The notes: a model not told the origin generated them from the letters alone. DNA of 64,000 nucleotides from Mesorhizobium sp. M2D.F.Ca.ET.226.01.1.1 (GCF_004022705.2 NZ_RZOY02000012.1:1-64000); one strand, 5' to 3'; counted from the stretch's first letter, positions 1-8,798 are shown. A program made the numbers and translations.

Positions 1-228
1 ATGCCTGACCGCCGCGGCCGCATCAGTGGTGAAGCGGATACGTCCGGCCGCGTGGTTTTCCTTGACGAGGCTTTCGAGGCCCGGTTCGAAAATCGGGATC
101 AAACCCTGGTTGAGCCGCTCCACCTTCTTCTCGTCGATATCGACGCACACCACCTCGTGGCCAACCTCGGCAAGCACCGCCGCCTGGACGAGACCGACAT
201 AGCCAATCCCAAACACCGTCAAATTCAT
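1..228 (-). CDS. ugd: UDP-glucose/nucleotide-sugar 6-dehydrogenase, N-terminal part (cut by window edge)
   Basis: The reading frame starts with ATG at 228 and runs off the left edge, so only 76 residues are visible. They form the Rossmann start of the UDP-glucose/GDP-mannose dehydrogenase family: a beta strand, then FGIGYVGL (the GxGxxG nucleotide loop), then VVCVDID ending the second strand with the acidic residue that binds NAD ribose. EPGLESLV and RFTTD match the family further on. The family oxidises UDP-glucose to UDP-glucuronate for surface polysaccharides. The substrate cannot be fixed from this fragment. Rightward ORFs here are antisense shadows. Confidence 0.85.
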   Translation of the reverse strand, partial: MNLTVFGIGYVGLVQAAVLAEVGHEVVCVDIDEKKVERLNQGLIPIFEPGLESLVKENHAAGRIRFTTDAAAAVRH

Positions 229-468
229 TCAGTTCTATTCCTGTCGATACACGTACAAGGAGCTGCCGACCAGAGCGGCCCGACAGTCCGCCGTTTTGGG
301 GTGGATTGAAGTGAACCATCGGGCCTGACCGACTCGGGCAGAATCGGCTAACCTCGCAATATCAAGACTTGCTAATGTGATCGCCGTGCAAATGGACGAT
401 GGCTACGCCAAAGCGATCTCCAATCCGGCATCGATCCACTGCCCTCCAACGGCGGTACGAAGGGGAGC

Positions 469-717
469 TTAGTGGTCGGCCGGCCGATCGATCAAATGCT
501 TGTGGCTTTCAAAAATTCGCAGCTTCTCAGGGTATCCTAGACGCAATGCTGCATGGCACGCCGGGCATTCAAATATGGCGATGACCTTGAACCACGAGCC
601 CTTCCGAACGATGGGGTGGTGGCACCTTGGGCATTCAAAGCTGAGATTATGGTCGTTAAGGTATTGAGGGATAGGCACTGCCCTGCCTCTCCGTTCTTGT
701 TCGTCGTGGATGCGCAT
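469..717 (-). CDS. Small zinc-ribbon protein
   Basis: An 82-residue protein with two CxxC/H knuckles (CPRCHH near residue 29 and CPACHA near residue 52), separated by an RKGSWFK segment and followed by LRLGYPEKLRIF. This is a four-ligand zinc ribbon. Similar single-domain proteins are frequent in rhizobia; their function is unknown. ATG at 717 has no clear ribosome site. A GTG at 678 preceded by GGAGAGG would remove 13 poorly conserved residues and may be the true start. A decayed relative seems to lie near 2160-2400 on the other strand. Confidence 0.6.
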   Translation of the reverse strand: MRIHDEQERRGRAVPIPQYLNDHNLSFECPRCHHPIVRKGSWFKVIAIFECPACHAALRLGYPEKLRIFESHKHLIDRPADH

Positions 718-1244
718 AGGCTGGCGATGAAGTGATCTGGCCAGCCGTCATTAACGAGGTGGCGAGCGAAATGTTTCACGCCATGGACCAATGCGCTTGG
801 GAATGGGACCTCGGTCGGCAACATAAGTTAAAGTCGAGCCAGGGGCAGGTCAGCGATGCGCTCTGATCGTAAGCCATCGTCGCGGAACATTCTTCTCCGC
901 ACTCTTCGGGAGACGTTTCTCGGGATCGCGACACCGAGCTAGCCGGCGCGACCGACGAAATGAACCTCCGACGGATCGCCATCGCCTTGGCGGCGACCGA
1001 ACCGCAGGGGCAGACCTAATGCCGTTCCTGTCACTTTCCGCCTCGCTGGCCGTCGTCGGCGCCTTGGTGCTGCATTAGATTCCGAGCGGTTCATCTCCCC
1101 TCCAGGTCGCTCGCCCTTTGTAATCCTCGATTTACGGCCCCATCGCTTTGGTCATTGGCGACGGGCTTCATGCCTTGCGCTTCGGCGCCACACACGGTGC
1201 AGTCTGGCGTGATGTTGGCTGATATCTTGACTGCCGGGGCTTAC
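718..1244. other. Intergenic stretch with no supported gene
   Basis: About 530 bp between the zinc-ribbon gene and the P-loop gene. Only short frames without recognisable motifs occur on either strand. No strong hairpin, tRNA or repeat was seen. Confidence 0.5.
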
Positions 1245-1994
1245 TTACGCTGCGGGTTTCTGCACTCGGTCGAAAGCTCGATTCAAGATTTCCGCTTCGA
1301 TGCCATTCAACGTCGGATGAGAAAGCGGACGACTTGTGTCGACCTCTATGGGCGCTAGACCGCGCGCTTCTAGCAAGCCGCATACTTGATTAACGGTCTG
1401 CGCAGACCGAAGATTCATCTCTAGCCTGGCCGCGAATAAACGCTCGGCAAAGCTTTGACGCTGCTGTCGGTCCCTGAGGCGCTCTATGCGGAGTTCTTCG
1501 CTAGCGCTAATTCGAATTACGATGTCGGACTTGGGGATGATCTCTAACGCTCTGGACAGCGACGTTTCATTTGCAGCTCCATTGAAGAGGGCAAGTGTCG
1601 ACACGATCTGAATGAACGCTTGGTCGAAAATTACAATTTCCTCGCGGCCGATCGACTGGTGCCAGGCCTGAGCGAGGCGGAGGACGTATTGAGTCAATCT
1701 AATTCGCCAGATCACATCCTTGGGAGGCAGTGTGCGCACCAAGCGGGCGCTAATTCTGAAGTCCACAGCATTTGCGATAGGCCGGCTCGCCATGCTGATC
1801 GGGCCTGCAATCGCACGGGCGACGCGGCTCATGGCGGGTATGATGCCGCCAGGATCCATCATCGATTGATAACTGCCCGGTCGGTAGCTGAGAACAACAC
1901 TTGCAGGACAACCGTGGCCACGCAACCGGTCACAGAGTGCGTGTGCAATTGTCGTCTTCCCGGAGCCCGCCGGACCTACGAATTCTACAATCAT
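1245..1994 (-). CDS. P-loop NTPase / nucleotide kinase-like protein
   Basis: A 249-residue protein that opens directly with a Walker A loop, GPAGSGKTT, at residues 7-15. A later VIFDQAFIQ strand ends in Asp as expected for Walker B, and SDIVIRISASEE.RIERLRDR resembles the LID/P-loop kinase region that contacts phosphate. The size and layout fit small-molecule or nucleoside kinases such as adenylylsulfate or thymidylate kinase relatives, but the substrate is unknown. It lies alone, downstream of a 720-bp gap. Members of this kinase type occur near surface polysaccharide genes, as here near ugd; that link is only contextual. Confidence 0.7.
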   Translation of the reverse strand: MIVEFVGPAGSGKTTIAHALCDRLRGHGCPASVVLSYRPGSYQSMMDPGGIIPAMSRVARAIAGPISMASRPIANAVDFRISARLVRTLPPKDVIWRIRLTQYVLRLAQAWHQSIGREEIVIFDQAFIQIVSTLALFNGAANETSLSRALEIIPKSDIVIRISASEELRIERLRDRQQRQSFAERLFAARLEMNLRSAQTVNQVCGLLEARGLAPIEVDTSRPLSHPTLNGIEAEILNRAFDRVQKPAA

Positions 1995-2159
1995 GCAACA
2001 GCGACCTCTCGGATCCTGACTGCATCATGCCGAGATGGATGAGGTGCACTTTATCGGTTATCGCTGATGCAATCTCCGTGCGAACGGAGGACGCTATTCA
2101 TTCTAATGGGTGAAGCACGCTTCCGGCTCCTTGGGCAATTCCGCGCGTCCCGGTTCGAT

Positions 2160-2400
2160 GCAACCGGCTACGAGCTTGGGTCGCATAAATCCTGCTTCGC
2201 ATGTGGCGGAAGCAAATCATGGCACTTTCGCGCGAACTTTTCGAAAATCCATTGTACAGGATGACGGTTGGCGGTTCAGAAAAGGATCTTTTGCAAAAAA
2301 GCGCCCAGGTCTTCATATGCGACGCCTGCAACGCTGAGACCCGGCTCAACTATGGCTGTAAGCTGTCCATTTTCGATGGGTACGGAGATTCTTCGGGACC
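2160..2400 (+). pseudogene. Frameshifted zinc-ribbon remnant
   Basis: In one frame CFACGG begins at 2193. In another frame FICDACNAETRLNYG then KLSIFDGYG is read from about 2309. Joined, they give two CxxC knuckles and the same LxxGYxxKLxIF tail as the gene at 469-717. The frame change between the halves suggests a decayed paralogue. No intact start or ribosome site was found. The match is short, so this stays tentative. Confidence 0.35.
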
Positions 2401-2716
2401 CAGGCGCAACCGCGAGGCTTGCCGCCGTCAGGAAGTATTCGCGCTGCCGATAGGACCACACCGGTGCTGGCGGCCATGGCTAGGTCGTCTGCGGCGACGT
2501 AGAGCGCGACGCTCAATTCCACTCTGGCCGCTCGGCTAGCTTGGAAGGCTGTTGTTGGTTGACGGATGAACCGTGACTTAATGGTCGTATCCTGCCGACC
2601 AGCATGAGGACGACGCGAGCGGCAATCGCCCGTCCACGTACTCGGTGGCGGAAAGCACCTTGTAGTGTCCATAGGCGCTGACTAGCGGACCGACCAGGAG
2701 CATCAAGGCTGCGCTT

Positions 2717-3676
2717 GTGCGCCTGAAGCAGGACAAGCCGACTTGGGGTGCGCCGAAGATACGCGAGCGACTGGCCCGGCTCTACCCAGATGTGCACAGG
2801 CCTGCGATCAGCACTGTGCATGCGGTGCTCGACCGGCACGGCATGGTCGAGCACCGCAAGCGAAGGCGCAACAAGGCGACGGGGACACCACTTTCCAACA
2901 GCTGTCGACCCAATGATCTGTGGTGTGCCGACTATAAGGGCGAGTTCATGCTCACCGATCGGCGCTATTGCTATCCGCTGACGATCACTGACTTCGCCAG
3001 CCGCTATCTGATTGCCTGCGAGGCGCTGTCGACCACCAAGGAAGCCTATGCCTTCACCGTGTTCGAGAGCGTTTTCAAGGAGTTCGGCCTGCCCCGCGCC
3101 ATCAGGACCGACAATGGCGTTCCCTTCGCCAGCCCCAACGCGCTCTTCAACCTCAGCAAGCTGTCGGTCTGGTGGCTGCGCCTGGGCATCGACATCGAGC
3201 GCATCAAGCCGGGCTGTCCGCAGCAGAACGGCCGTCACGAACGCATGCACCTCACTTTGAAGAAGGAAGCCACCAAACCGGCAGGCGCCAATTTCCTTCA
3301 GCAACAGGCTAGGTTCGATGACTTCATCGACGAGTTCAACTCAGAGCGCCCGCACCAGGCGCTCGGCATGGACTGCCCAGCCGAGCGTTATAATCCCTCA
3401 CCGCGCCCCTATACCGGTCTGCCCGATCTCGACTATCCGTTTCACGATAAGGCCGTCACCGTCACCACCTGCGGCCGCATCTGCTACAATCGCAAGAAGA
3501 TCAACCTCAGCCTCGTCTTCGCCGGTCAGACCGTCGGCATCAAACAGGTCGAAGACAATATCTGGCTGGCCAGCTTCAGGGACTATGATCTGGGCTATTT
3601 TGATGACGAGACATGCAGGCTCGGACCACTCCACAACCCCTTCGGGCCAAAAGTGCTACCCATGTCTCCGGTATAA
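2717..3676 (+). mobile_element. IS481-family transposase, N-terminally truncated
   Basis: The frame encodes the RNase H-like DDE domain of IS481 transposases: LWCADYKGEF (first Asp), IRTDNGVPFA (second Asp), then CPQQNGRHERMH (catalytic Glu), and NSERPHQALGMDCPAE at the end. PTWGAPKIRERL near the N-terminus is where the family's helix-turn-helix linker normally sits. About 100 residues carrying the helix-turn-helix are missing, because an in-frame TAG at 2672 closes the frame and no upstream relative is visible. I could not assign terminal inverted repeats. The copy is probably inactive. Confidence 0.85.
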
Positions 3677-3916
3677 ACCGTAACCTATGTGTCCAGAATG
3701 AACCCAAGAGGGGATGGTGCCCAGAGGCGGAAAAGGCAGAGCGCCGGAAAAACCGAGCAGAATCAATGGCAGGCCAACCCATTTTGGCTGGCCTGTGTAA
3801 CACCAATGTGGCGCAAAGTCGAATCGATGTCGGGTCGCTCTCAGGTCGCGGAGAGGCGTAAGGTAGTTGTACAAACTGAAGCGAACAGACTTAAGGGGGG
3901 CCTGATCTCTCCACCG

Positions 3917-4897
3917 TTAGGAAAACCGCGTTTGGCGCTTGGCCCGTCCGACAGCCTGGACTCGACTAGGTCCTAGTCCGTCCGCCGACGTTAGTTTAGC
4001 CAGATGGGCCTGCCAACCTCTATCGTCGCGCTGAGCCTTGTCAAATCCGAGGATTAGAAGCCGTGGCTTGCAGTCGATTATTGGGTGCGACGACCCCTCC
4101 GCAATGCTCGCAACCAATGGATCGATCTGTCTGGTGGGAGCATCACTGCTCACGCGCTGCCGCATGGCGGACAGCCTTACCAATGTCCTTGCAACGTTGA
4201 CATATCCGGCGGCCAGCGACGCGGAATAGGTAGCTAATGCCTTTTCGTAAGCCGCTATTTGAGAGAGCACAGCAGGCGGAGCGTCGCCTAGCGCCCGCAA
4301 GTCTCCATTCGAGAAATCCTTCGCTTCATAAAATGTTACAACTGGACCGTCCGCCGAATTACGGACTACTGCGGCATCCAGCCTATCTTGTCGCCGCTCG
4401 GGCGGCGGGGCGAGGATCTTTTCATCATCCTCTTCGTCTGTCTCGACTTCGGCCGGGCGCACAAGCGCAATTTCGGCATCGATCACCTTGGGATCGTTAA
4501 CCAGCAAGGGATGCAAGCCAGCCTTCTCTGACACTGATAGCTTTTTCGCAGCTGCAATCATCGAGTCGAGCGTTCTGGGGCCTTCGTACGTTCGCCAGAA
4601 AAGCTTGTCAGTAGTAAGCTCGAAGCCCGAGTCAGTGAGCGGGATATAGTTTTGCTCTCGCCTAACTAGGTACTTTGCATGTGTGGATAATGATATTGAT
4701 CTTCTACTCCAATCGACTTTGAAGATCGAAGCGCCGTGATTATAGACATTAATTGAATTGCGTCGTATCGCTATCACAACATCTGGTCGTAGCAATACGT
4801 CACGCCACCAATTCCCCGACGATGAACTCGCCAGCTCGTCAAGCGCCATCAGAAATTCTGGGTCGAGGTATCGAAAGGCTGGTGGAGTATCAGACAT
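3917..4897 (-). CDS. PD-(D/E)XK nuclease-like protein, last gene of a three-gene operon
   Basis: A 326-residue protein of unknown family. Its middle holds RQDRLDAAVV (Asp 171/174), a short turn and then VVTFYEAKD (Glu 191, Lys 193), the D-(x)n-ExK pattern of PD-(D/E)XK nucleases on consecutive beta strands. The N-terminal 110 residues look like a separate alpha/beta domain, and an acidic linker (ETDEEDDE) precedes the nuclease core. It starts 28 bp after the metallo-beta-lactamase gene and on the same strand, so they are probably cotranscribed. A DNA-targeting defence role is inferred from fold and company only. Confidence 0.65.
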   Translation of the reverse strand: MSDTPPAFRYLDPEFLMALDELASSSSGNWWRDVLLRPDVVIAIRRNSINVYNHGASIFKVDWSRRSISLSTHAKYLVRREQNYIPLTDSGFELTTDKLFWRTYEGPRTLDSMIAAAKKLSVSEKAGLHPLLVNDPKVIDAEIALVRPAEVETDEEDDEKILAPPPERRQDRLDAAVVRNSADGPVVTFYEAKDFSNGDLRALGDAPPAVLSQIAAYEKALATYSASLAAGYVNVARTLVRLSAMRQRVSSDAPTRQIDPLVASIAEGSSHPIIDCKPRLLILGFDKAQRDDRGWQAHLAKLTSADGLGPSRVQAVGRAKRQTRFS

Positions 4898-4925
4898 CTT
4901 TCACCTGTTGTGGGGACGTAATGTT

Positions 4926-6173
4926 TCAGATTTCAACCCAATTCCCGTCTGGCGAGAGCTCGACATTGGCGAACAGCTCGGAGAACTGGCTCGGGAAGAA
5001 TGTATGAATCGGGACTAGCCTAACTGGATTCACAGCAGCCGCGTACTGTTGCAAGGCGTGAATATCAGCGTGACCAGAAGTGTGAATCGTCTCCAGTGGA
5101 ATATCGAGGGCCTTGCATTTCTCGGTGAAGGCTACCCCCGGTTCCGAGGTTAGGTAGCCCTCCCACTGAGACCACACAGCTCGAGCTCCTTCGAGGGCTC
5201 CGACCTCTTGCAAATCAGTCAGCATCCAAGGACGGACGATCATTACTGACTTGCTGGCTTGACCGGATAATTTCTCAGGGAAGATTCGCCTCCCCTTATA
5301 GCTGTCCACCAAGTGCGCGATGCCGTTCCTCACCAGCAGGCGACGCTGAAATTGTGGAATGTAAACTTTCACGTCATCCCAATCGCCTGACGGCTTTGGT
5401 ATCGAGGCTGTGTCGGTCGCCTTCAGGATTTCAGCTCCGTAGGCGTCAACAAGCAATTGGCGGCCGGAGCGTTTGGCAGCTCGATAGACGCTAACAACCC
5501 GATCAATGTTTTGAACTGAGCAGGCTACAACGAGCATCCCCTCGGTGGCCGACAGCACCTCGACTAGACGCTGCTCGATATCGGTCTCAGTCTCAAAGCG
5601 CCGTTCTCGTGGCAATCGGCCCAGACTCGACCCCTCCATCAACAGCACGTCCACGGGGGCAGGCGCGTCCGCTAAGAACTTCTGAAACAGAGCTGCCTTT
5701 CTGCCATGCGAACGGATATCGCCAGAATAAAGGATGGTCTTGCCGCCAGCGCGGATGAGGAGGCTGTACGCGTCGAATCCTGAGTGGTCCGCCAGATAAG
5801 GCGTCACTTCGAATGGCCCTACGTTAAAGGGCACCCGGTCCTGATATGTGACGGCGCGTTCCGGTACATATCCACCGGGAACGAAGGGCCGTGCCGCTGT
5901 CATCATCGAAAGAGCCTTACGGCCGAGATATACGTCGATTGGCAAAGGCAGCTTGGGTAGCAATCCCCAATGATCGCGGTGACTATGGCTTAGCAGCACA
6001 GCGAGAATTTTCGAATTGGACCTCTCCGACCCTTCGATGGGTGGTAGATCAGCCGTATCGAATTCTTGATCAAGCGGTAGCCCAAGATCTACCAGGATGC
6101 GTTCACCGCCGTGTTCAAGCTCGACGCAGCTTCCACCAATCTGATCGCTACCACGATGTATGCAGAACTTCAT
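4926..6173 (-). CDS. Metallo-beta-lactamase fold hydrolase (beta-CASP / RNase J-like)
   Basis: 415 residues with the HxHxDH zinc motif as SHSHRDHWG (His 63, His 65, Asp 67, His 68). ADHSGFDAY and then ILYSGDIRSHG supply the next His and Asp ligands, and a C-terminal HTSGHADIHAL with LVPIHTFFP resembles the beta-CASP motifs of RNase J, CPSF and related RNA/DNA processing enzymes. These act as endo- or exonucleases on nucleic acids. Its ATG overlaps the stop of the upstream 239-residue gene by 4 bp and the nuclease-like gene follows, so this is a tight operon. The substrate is not deducible. Confidence 0.8.
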   Translation of the reverse strand: MKFCIHRGSDQIGGSCVELEHGGERILVDLGLPLDQEFDTADLPPIEGSERSNSKILAVLLSHSHRDHWGLLPKLPLPIDVYLGRKALSMMTAARPFVPGGYVPERAVTYQDRVPFNVGPFEVTPYLADHSGFDAYSLLIRAGGKTILYSGDIRSHGRKAALFQKFLADAPAPVDVLLMEGSSLGRLPRERRFETETDIEQRLVEVLSATEGMLVVACSVQNIDRVVSVYRAAKRSGRQLLVDAYGAEILKATDTASIPKPSGDWDDVKVYIPQFQRRLLVRNGIAHLVDSYKGRRIFPEKLSGQASKSVMIVRPWMLTDLQEVGALEGARAVWSQWEGYLTSEPGVAFTEKCKALDIPLETIHTSGHADIHALQQYAAAVNPVRLVPIHTFFPSQFSELFANVELSPDGNWVEI

Positions 6174-6889
6174 GCGTCGTAGCCCGGAATGCCGGTCAAC
6201 AGCGTGAATTTACCCCATCTGAATGCAGGTTTCGCGTCGGAGCTGGAGAAGCTCAACGCTAAGCTATAGAGCGGGTTGTCTGGGACGGTGAATGAGAACA
6301 CAGCGCGCTCAGATCTCAGTGAAAAATATTCAGAATATTTCGTGTTGCCCTTGGTTCCCTTCAGTATCTTCATTTCAGACAGGCGGACAGTCGTATTGAG
6401 AGCAACTGACATGCACAGTTCCGCAACATAGTGTCCCGCTCGTTCGAACTCGAACTTCAGAACCGATCCATTGTATGTGGGGTTCGCGAAAAGAAGTTGG
6501 CCAGAATCGATGCCCCCAAACATTCCCGGCGACAACGAAAAATCGTCGGGATCGTAAATGGACAGTCTCGCATTTCCACTGTCAGGTTTGTTGGCGGAAG
6601 CTATAGATGTCCGGCCTCCGTCAAGCGGGAATCGGGAGTCAACGAGCTCTCGTAGTTTGTCCAACTCTGAAAAAAGGGATGCCGACAGTGAAGGTAACTC
6701 TGACCTGTCGGGCTCTAGAGCGAGCAAGCGCGTCTTCAGCGGATGAATGTTCGTCCGCAAAGTCGCTAAGTAGGAATCGATCTCGCCTGCTGGATCTGAA
6801 TACATCGGGTTCGCCGGGTCTTGGTGTCGGTGACCGAACCTAAACGGCTTTGTGGATCGCGCAAGACCGCTGCAACTGGATGCTGCCAT
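6170..6889 (-). CDS. Uncharacterised protein, first gene of the MBL operon
   Basis: Up to 239 residues with no motif I recognise. Residues 35-95 are predicted helical, possibly coiled coil. The C-terminal half is beta-rich (NGSVLKFEFERAGHYVAE, then RAVFSFTVPDNPLYSLALSF), suggestive of a beta-sandwich. No signal peptide or membrane segment is seen. The stop overlaps the metallo-beta-lactamase start (ATGA), implying translational coupling. Neither ATG at 6889 nor the internal ATG at 6805 has a convincing ribosome site, so the start is unsure. Confidence 0.6.
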   Translation of the reverse strand: MAASSCSGLARSTKPFRFGHRHQDPANPMYSDPAGEIDSYLATLRTNIHPLKTRLLALEPDRSELPSLSASLFSELDKLRELVDSRFPLDGGRTSIASANKPDSGNARLSIYDPDDFSLSPGMFGGIDSGQLLFANPTYNGSVLKFEFERAGHYVAELCMSVALNTTVRLSEMKILKGTKGNTKYSEYFSLRSERAVFSFTVPDNPLYSLALSFSSSDAKPAFRWGKFTLLTGIPGYDA

Positions 6890-7108
6890 TTACGGATTCC
6901 GATGGCGATGATGAAGGTGATCTCTAATACATCTTCGGAGGCATGGGCGCGCCTGTGTATATGATGATGGCATTCGGCTCACCAGCCGTGGGGGCGCGCA
7001 CGACCGGGGCGGTAGTTGATAGCTCAACCGGCATTGTTCCCTTAAAGCCAGACGCTCTCAACGGCGCATACAACTCAGCCACTCTACCCGGCTAGCAACA
7101 ACCTCCGG

Positions 7109-7137
7109 TTGACTTAGGTATATATTCCTGCTACAAT
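7109..7137 (+). promoter_or_regulatory. Sigma-70-like promoter upstream of the leader ORF
   Basis: TTGACT at 7109-7114 and TACAAT at 7132-7137 are separated by exactly 17 bp, close to the housekeeping consensus. Transcription would start near 7144 and run into the small ORF at 7198 and the gene at 7296. Confidence 0.6.
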
Positions 7138-7197
7138 GGTTGTGGCGAGCCGCGTCGGCTGACGCGGTTAGGCCAGCACTTAACAGGAGCTAAAACC

Positions 7198-7299
7198 ATG
7201 CCTTTGACAGACCGACCCGACACCTTGTGTGGGCAGCCAGCACAGCACATCGAAGGGGGCCGCAAGGCCCCTTCTTCATTTATGGAGGCAGGCCGATGA
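7198..7299 (+). CDS. 33-residue leader-type ORF
   Basis: An ATG preceded by AGGAG at good spacing opens a 33-codon frame beginning MPLTDRPDTLC. Its TGA overlaps the start of the next gene (ATGA at 7296-7299), the usual mark of translational coupling. A GC-rich hairpin lies inside the frame. The peptide has no recognised motif; it may be a regulatory leader rather than a functional protein. Confidence 0.5.
   Translation: MPLTDRPDTLCGQPAQHIEGGRKAPSSFMEAGR
7252..7274 (+). terminator. Terminator/attenuator-like hairpin inside the leader ORF
   Basis: A 9-bp stem (GAAGGGGCC with one extra bulged G, pairing with GGCCCCTTC) closes on a GCAA tetraloop. A pyrimidine-rich but not pure T stretch follows (TTCATTT). 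It sits between the promoter at 7109 and the start of the downstream gene at 7296, a position suited to attenuation. Confidence 0.45.
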
Positions 7300-7910
7300 A
7301 TGTCGCCTCCGAAACCACCCCGTCATTGATCGTCTTTGGAAGGGACGAGACCAGCAAGGCCCACGCGTCGGTCTTCCTACTGCCCGACGTCGAGGCGGCT
7401 GAAGGTGCAGCGAAGCTGATGGGGATGCATTCGCATCGCCTTGAGCCCGGCGAGGCCACGGATATTGCCATGCGCCTTCCACGCGGCAAGCTCTTCGACA
7501 GCGGCAAGGCTTTCGTGCCCTTTTGCAAGGGCGATCTGTACACCCGCATAGCGGCCCTAGGAGGCGTCGCTGACGAGCCGCGCCGGGCTTCGACCGGCAC
7601 CGATGACCCCGAAACCGCCGAAAACGCTTCAGCGGGCTCGCCTGAGGCCGGAAAAGGCAATTCCGACGACGGGCAAGGGGCAGGGTCGGGCGACGGCGGC
7701 TCACCCGATCCGTGGGCCAAGCTAACGGTCGGCGATTTGGTGCTCGCGTCGGAAGGTCCCGACGAAGGCTACTTCGAGGCCCGCATCACAAAGACCAAGG
7801 CCAAAGGGATATTTACCTTGAAGTTCAGGGATTACCCAGATGCCCCTTCCATCGATCGCAGCTACTACCAGCTTGGCCTGATCCACCCCCGGCAGCTCGC
7901 CAAAAGATAG
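7296..7910 (+). CDS. Uncharacterised protein with acidic/Gly-Ser linker
   Basis: 204 residues from ATG 7296, chosen over the upstream start at 7227 because GGAGG lies just before it and the leader ORF overlaps it. The N-terminal 90 residues form an alpha/beta segment. Residues 95-140 are a low-complexity, acidic, Gly/Ser-rich linker. The C-terminal 60 residues (LTVGDLVLASEGPDEGYFEA, then RITKTKAKGIFTLKFRDYP) look like a small beta-barrel, Tudor- or SH3-like. Similar barrel domains bind nucleic acid or protein, but no function can be assigned. The DUF3768 gene follows. Confidence 0.7.
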   Translation: MNVASETTPSLIVFGRDETSKAHASVFLLPDVEAAEGAAKLMGMHSHRLEPGEATDIAMRLPRGKLFDSGKAFVPFCKGDLYTRIAALGGVADEPRRASTGTDDPETAENASAGSPEAGKGNSDDGQGAGSGDGGSPDPWAKLTVGDLVLASEGPDEGYFEARITKTKAKGIFTLKFRDYPDAPSIDRSYYQLGLIHPRQLAKR

Positions 7911-7978
7911 GCCTGCCCGAGCGGGCCGGGTTCGTCCTGGCCCGCCACCCCTCAGCCATTCCACCAAGGAACCAAATC

Positions 7979-8344
7979 ATGACCTGCTCAACAGAGCGCG
8001 TCGAACAGGCCGGTGCGGCCGATCGGAAGACGCGCATTCGAACCCTCAACGACCAGCTGCGACAGACCGGCGTCGGCGGCCGCATGGTTATGACCGCCGG
8101 TGTTGCCGCCCTGCCTGCACACGACATCGCCGCCATTCTCCTTGCCATCGCCAACTTCGACGCCTTTGACCAGGACAACGACCCGTGGGGCGAGCACGAC
8201 TGTGCCCTTCTTCACGTTGGCGAGCGGCAGCTGTTCTTCAAAATAGACTGCTACGACAAATCACTTCGCTGCTTATCGCCGGACCCAGCCGACCCCGCCG
8301 TCACGATCCGCGTCATGACCGTCATGCTGCCGGAGGAATATTGA
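7979..8344 (+). CDS. DUF3768 domain protein
   Basis: 121 residues beginning MTCSTERVEQ. The body matches the DUF3768 pattern found on plasmids and islands of alphaproteobacteria: NDQLRQTGVGGRMVMTAGV, then NFDAFDQDNDPWGEHDCALL, FFKIDCYD and DPADPAVTIRVMTVML with a terminal EEY. Function is unknown in the family. It follows the previous gene by 68 bp on the same strand and may be cotranscribed. Its presence supports the accessory, plasmid-like origin of this region. Confidence 0.85.
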   Translation: MTCSTERVEQAGAADRKTRIRTLNDQLRQTGVGGRMVMTAGVAALPAHDIAAILLAIANFDAFDQDNDPWGEHDCALLHVGERQLFFKIDCYDKSLRCLSPDPADPAVTIRVMTVMLPEEY

Positions 8345-8370
8345 TGCCGGGAAGCGCGCCTTTGCCGACA

Positions 8371-8634
8371 TCATTTGCCTGCCTTCCGACCAGCTCTGAG
8401 AGATTTTGGACTCTCACTGCCGTCAGGCGGGACGAGCAAAAGCTCGGCCACGTCAACCGACAACGCGGAAGCCAAGCGATCAAGCAGATCGATGGTTGGA
8501 TTGAATTTGTGGGTCTCTATTTCGCTAATCGTTCCCCGATCAATTCCGGCGTCGAGAGCGAGGGTCTCCTGACTGACCCGCTTCGCGGTTCGAATGCGTC
8601 GAAGGTTCCATGCGATGCGGCTGCGTCCATCCAT
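8371..8634 (-). CDS. XRE-family helix-turn-helix regulator
   Basis: 87 residues made almost entirely of a Cro/CI-type domain: IAWNLRRIRTAKRVSQETLALDAG as helices 1-2, IDRGTISEIE as the recognition helix, and NPTIDLLDRLASALSVDVAELL as the closing helices. This size fits a compact repressor. It converges on the DUF3768 gene and diverges from the membrane-protein gene at 8799. The 165-bp gap between them holds an interlaced inverted repeat that may be its operator. Confidence 0.85.
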   Translation of the reverse strand: MDGRSRIAWNLRRIRTAKRVSQETLALDAGIDRGTISEIETHKFNPTIDLLDRLASALSVDVAELLLVPPDGSESPKSLRAGRKAGK

Positions 8635-8670
8635 GCGGAAGACGCGACCAACTTGCAGGCAACTAATCTA

Positions 8671-8694
8671 TCGGATATAGCCGACATATTCGGC
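8671..8694. promoter_or_regulatory. Candidate operator for the XRE regulator
   Basis: TCGG at 8671, CCGA at 8681 and TCGG at 8690 alternate with near one-turn spacing, so that GCCGA-CATAT-TCGGC forms a perfect inverted repeat (8680-8694) interlaced with TCGG-ATATAG-CCGA. It lies 37 bp upstream of the regulator start and between divergent genes, as expected for autoregulation. Confidence 0.4.
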
Positions 8695-8798
8695 AATTCA
8701 ACTGTTCGTCGCGAGAGCGCGTCAAAAGAAATGTCAGGGGAAGCGGTGCCTCTGCTGGAGGTGACTGTTGGGGCGAATATCGGATCTGGGGGTGTGAA

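Noticed and set aside
1620..2042. 140-codon rightward frame
   Set aside because: Antisense of the P-loop NTPase; no recognisable domain.
2346..2672. 108-codon leftward frame before the IS481 remnant
   Set aside because: No motif or ribosome site; Arg/Pro-rich, and it covers the zinc-ribbon remnant on the other strand.
2513..3304. 263-codon leftward frame
   Set aside because: It is the antisense of the IS481 transposase, whose DDE motifs are clear on the + strand.
3677..3916. Right end and inverted repeat of the IS481 element
   Set aside because: No inverted-repeat partner could be matched on the left, where the element is truncated, so no boundary can be given.
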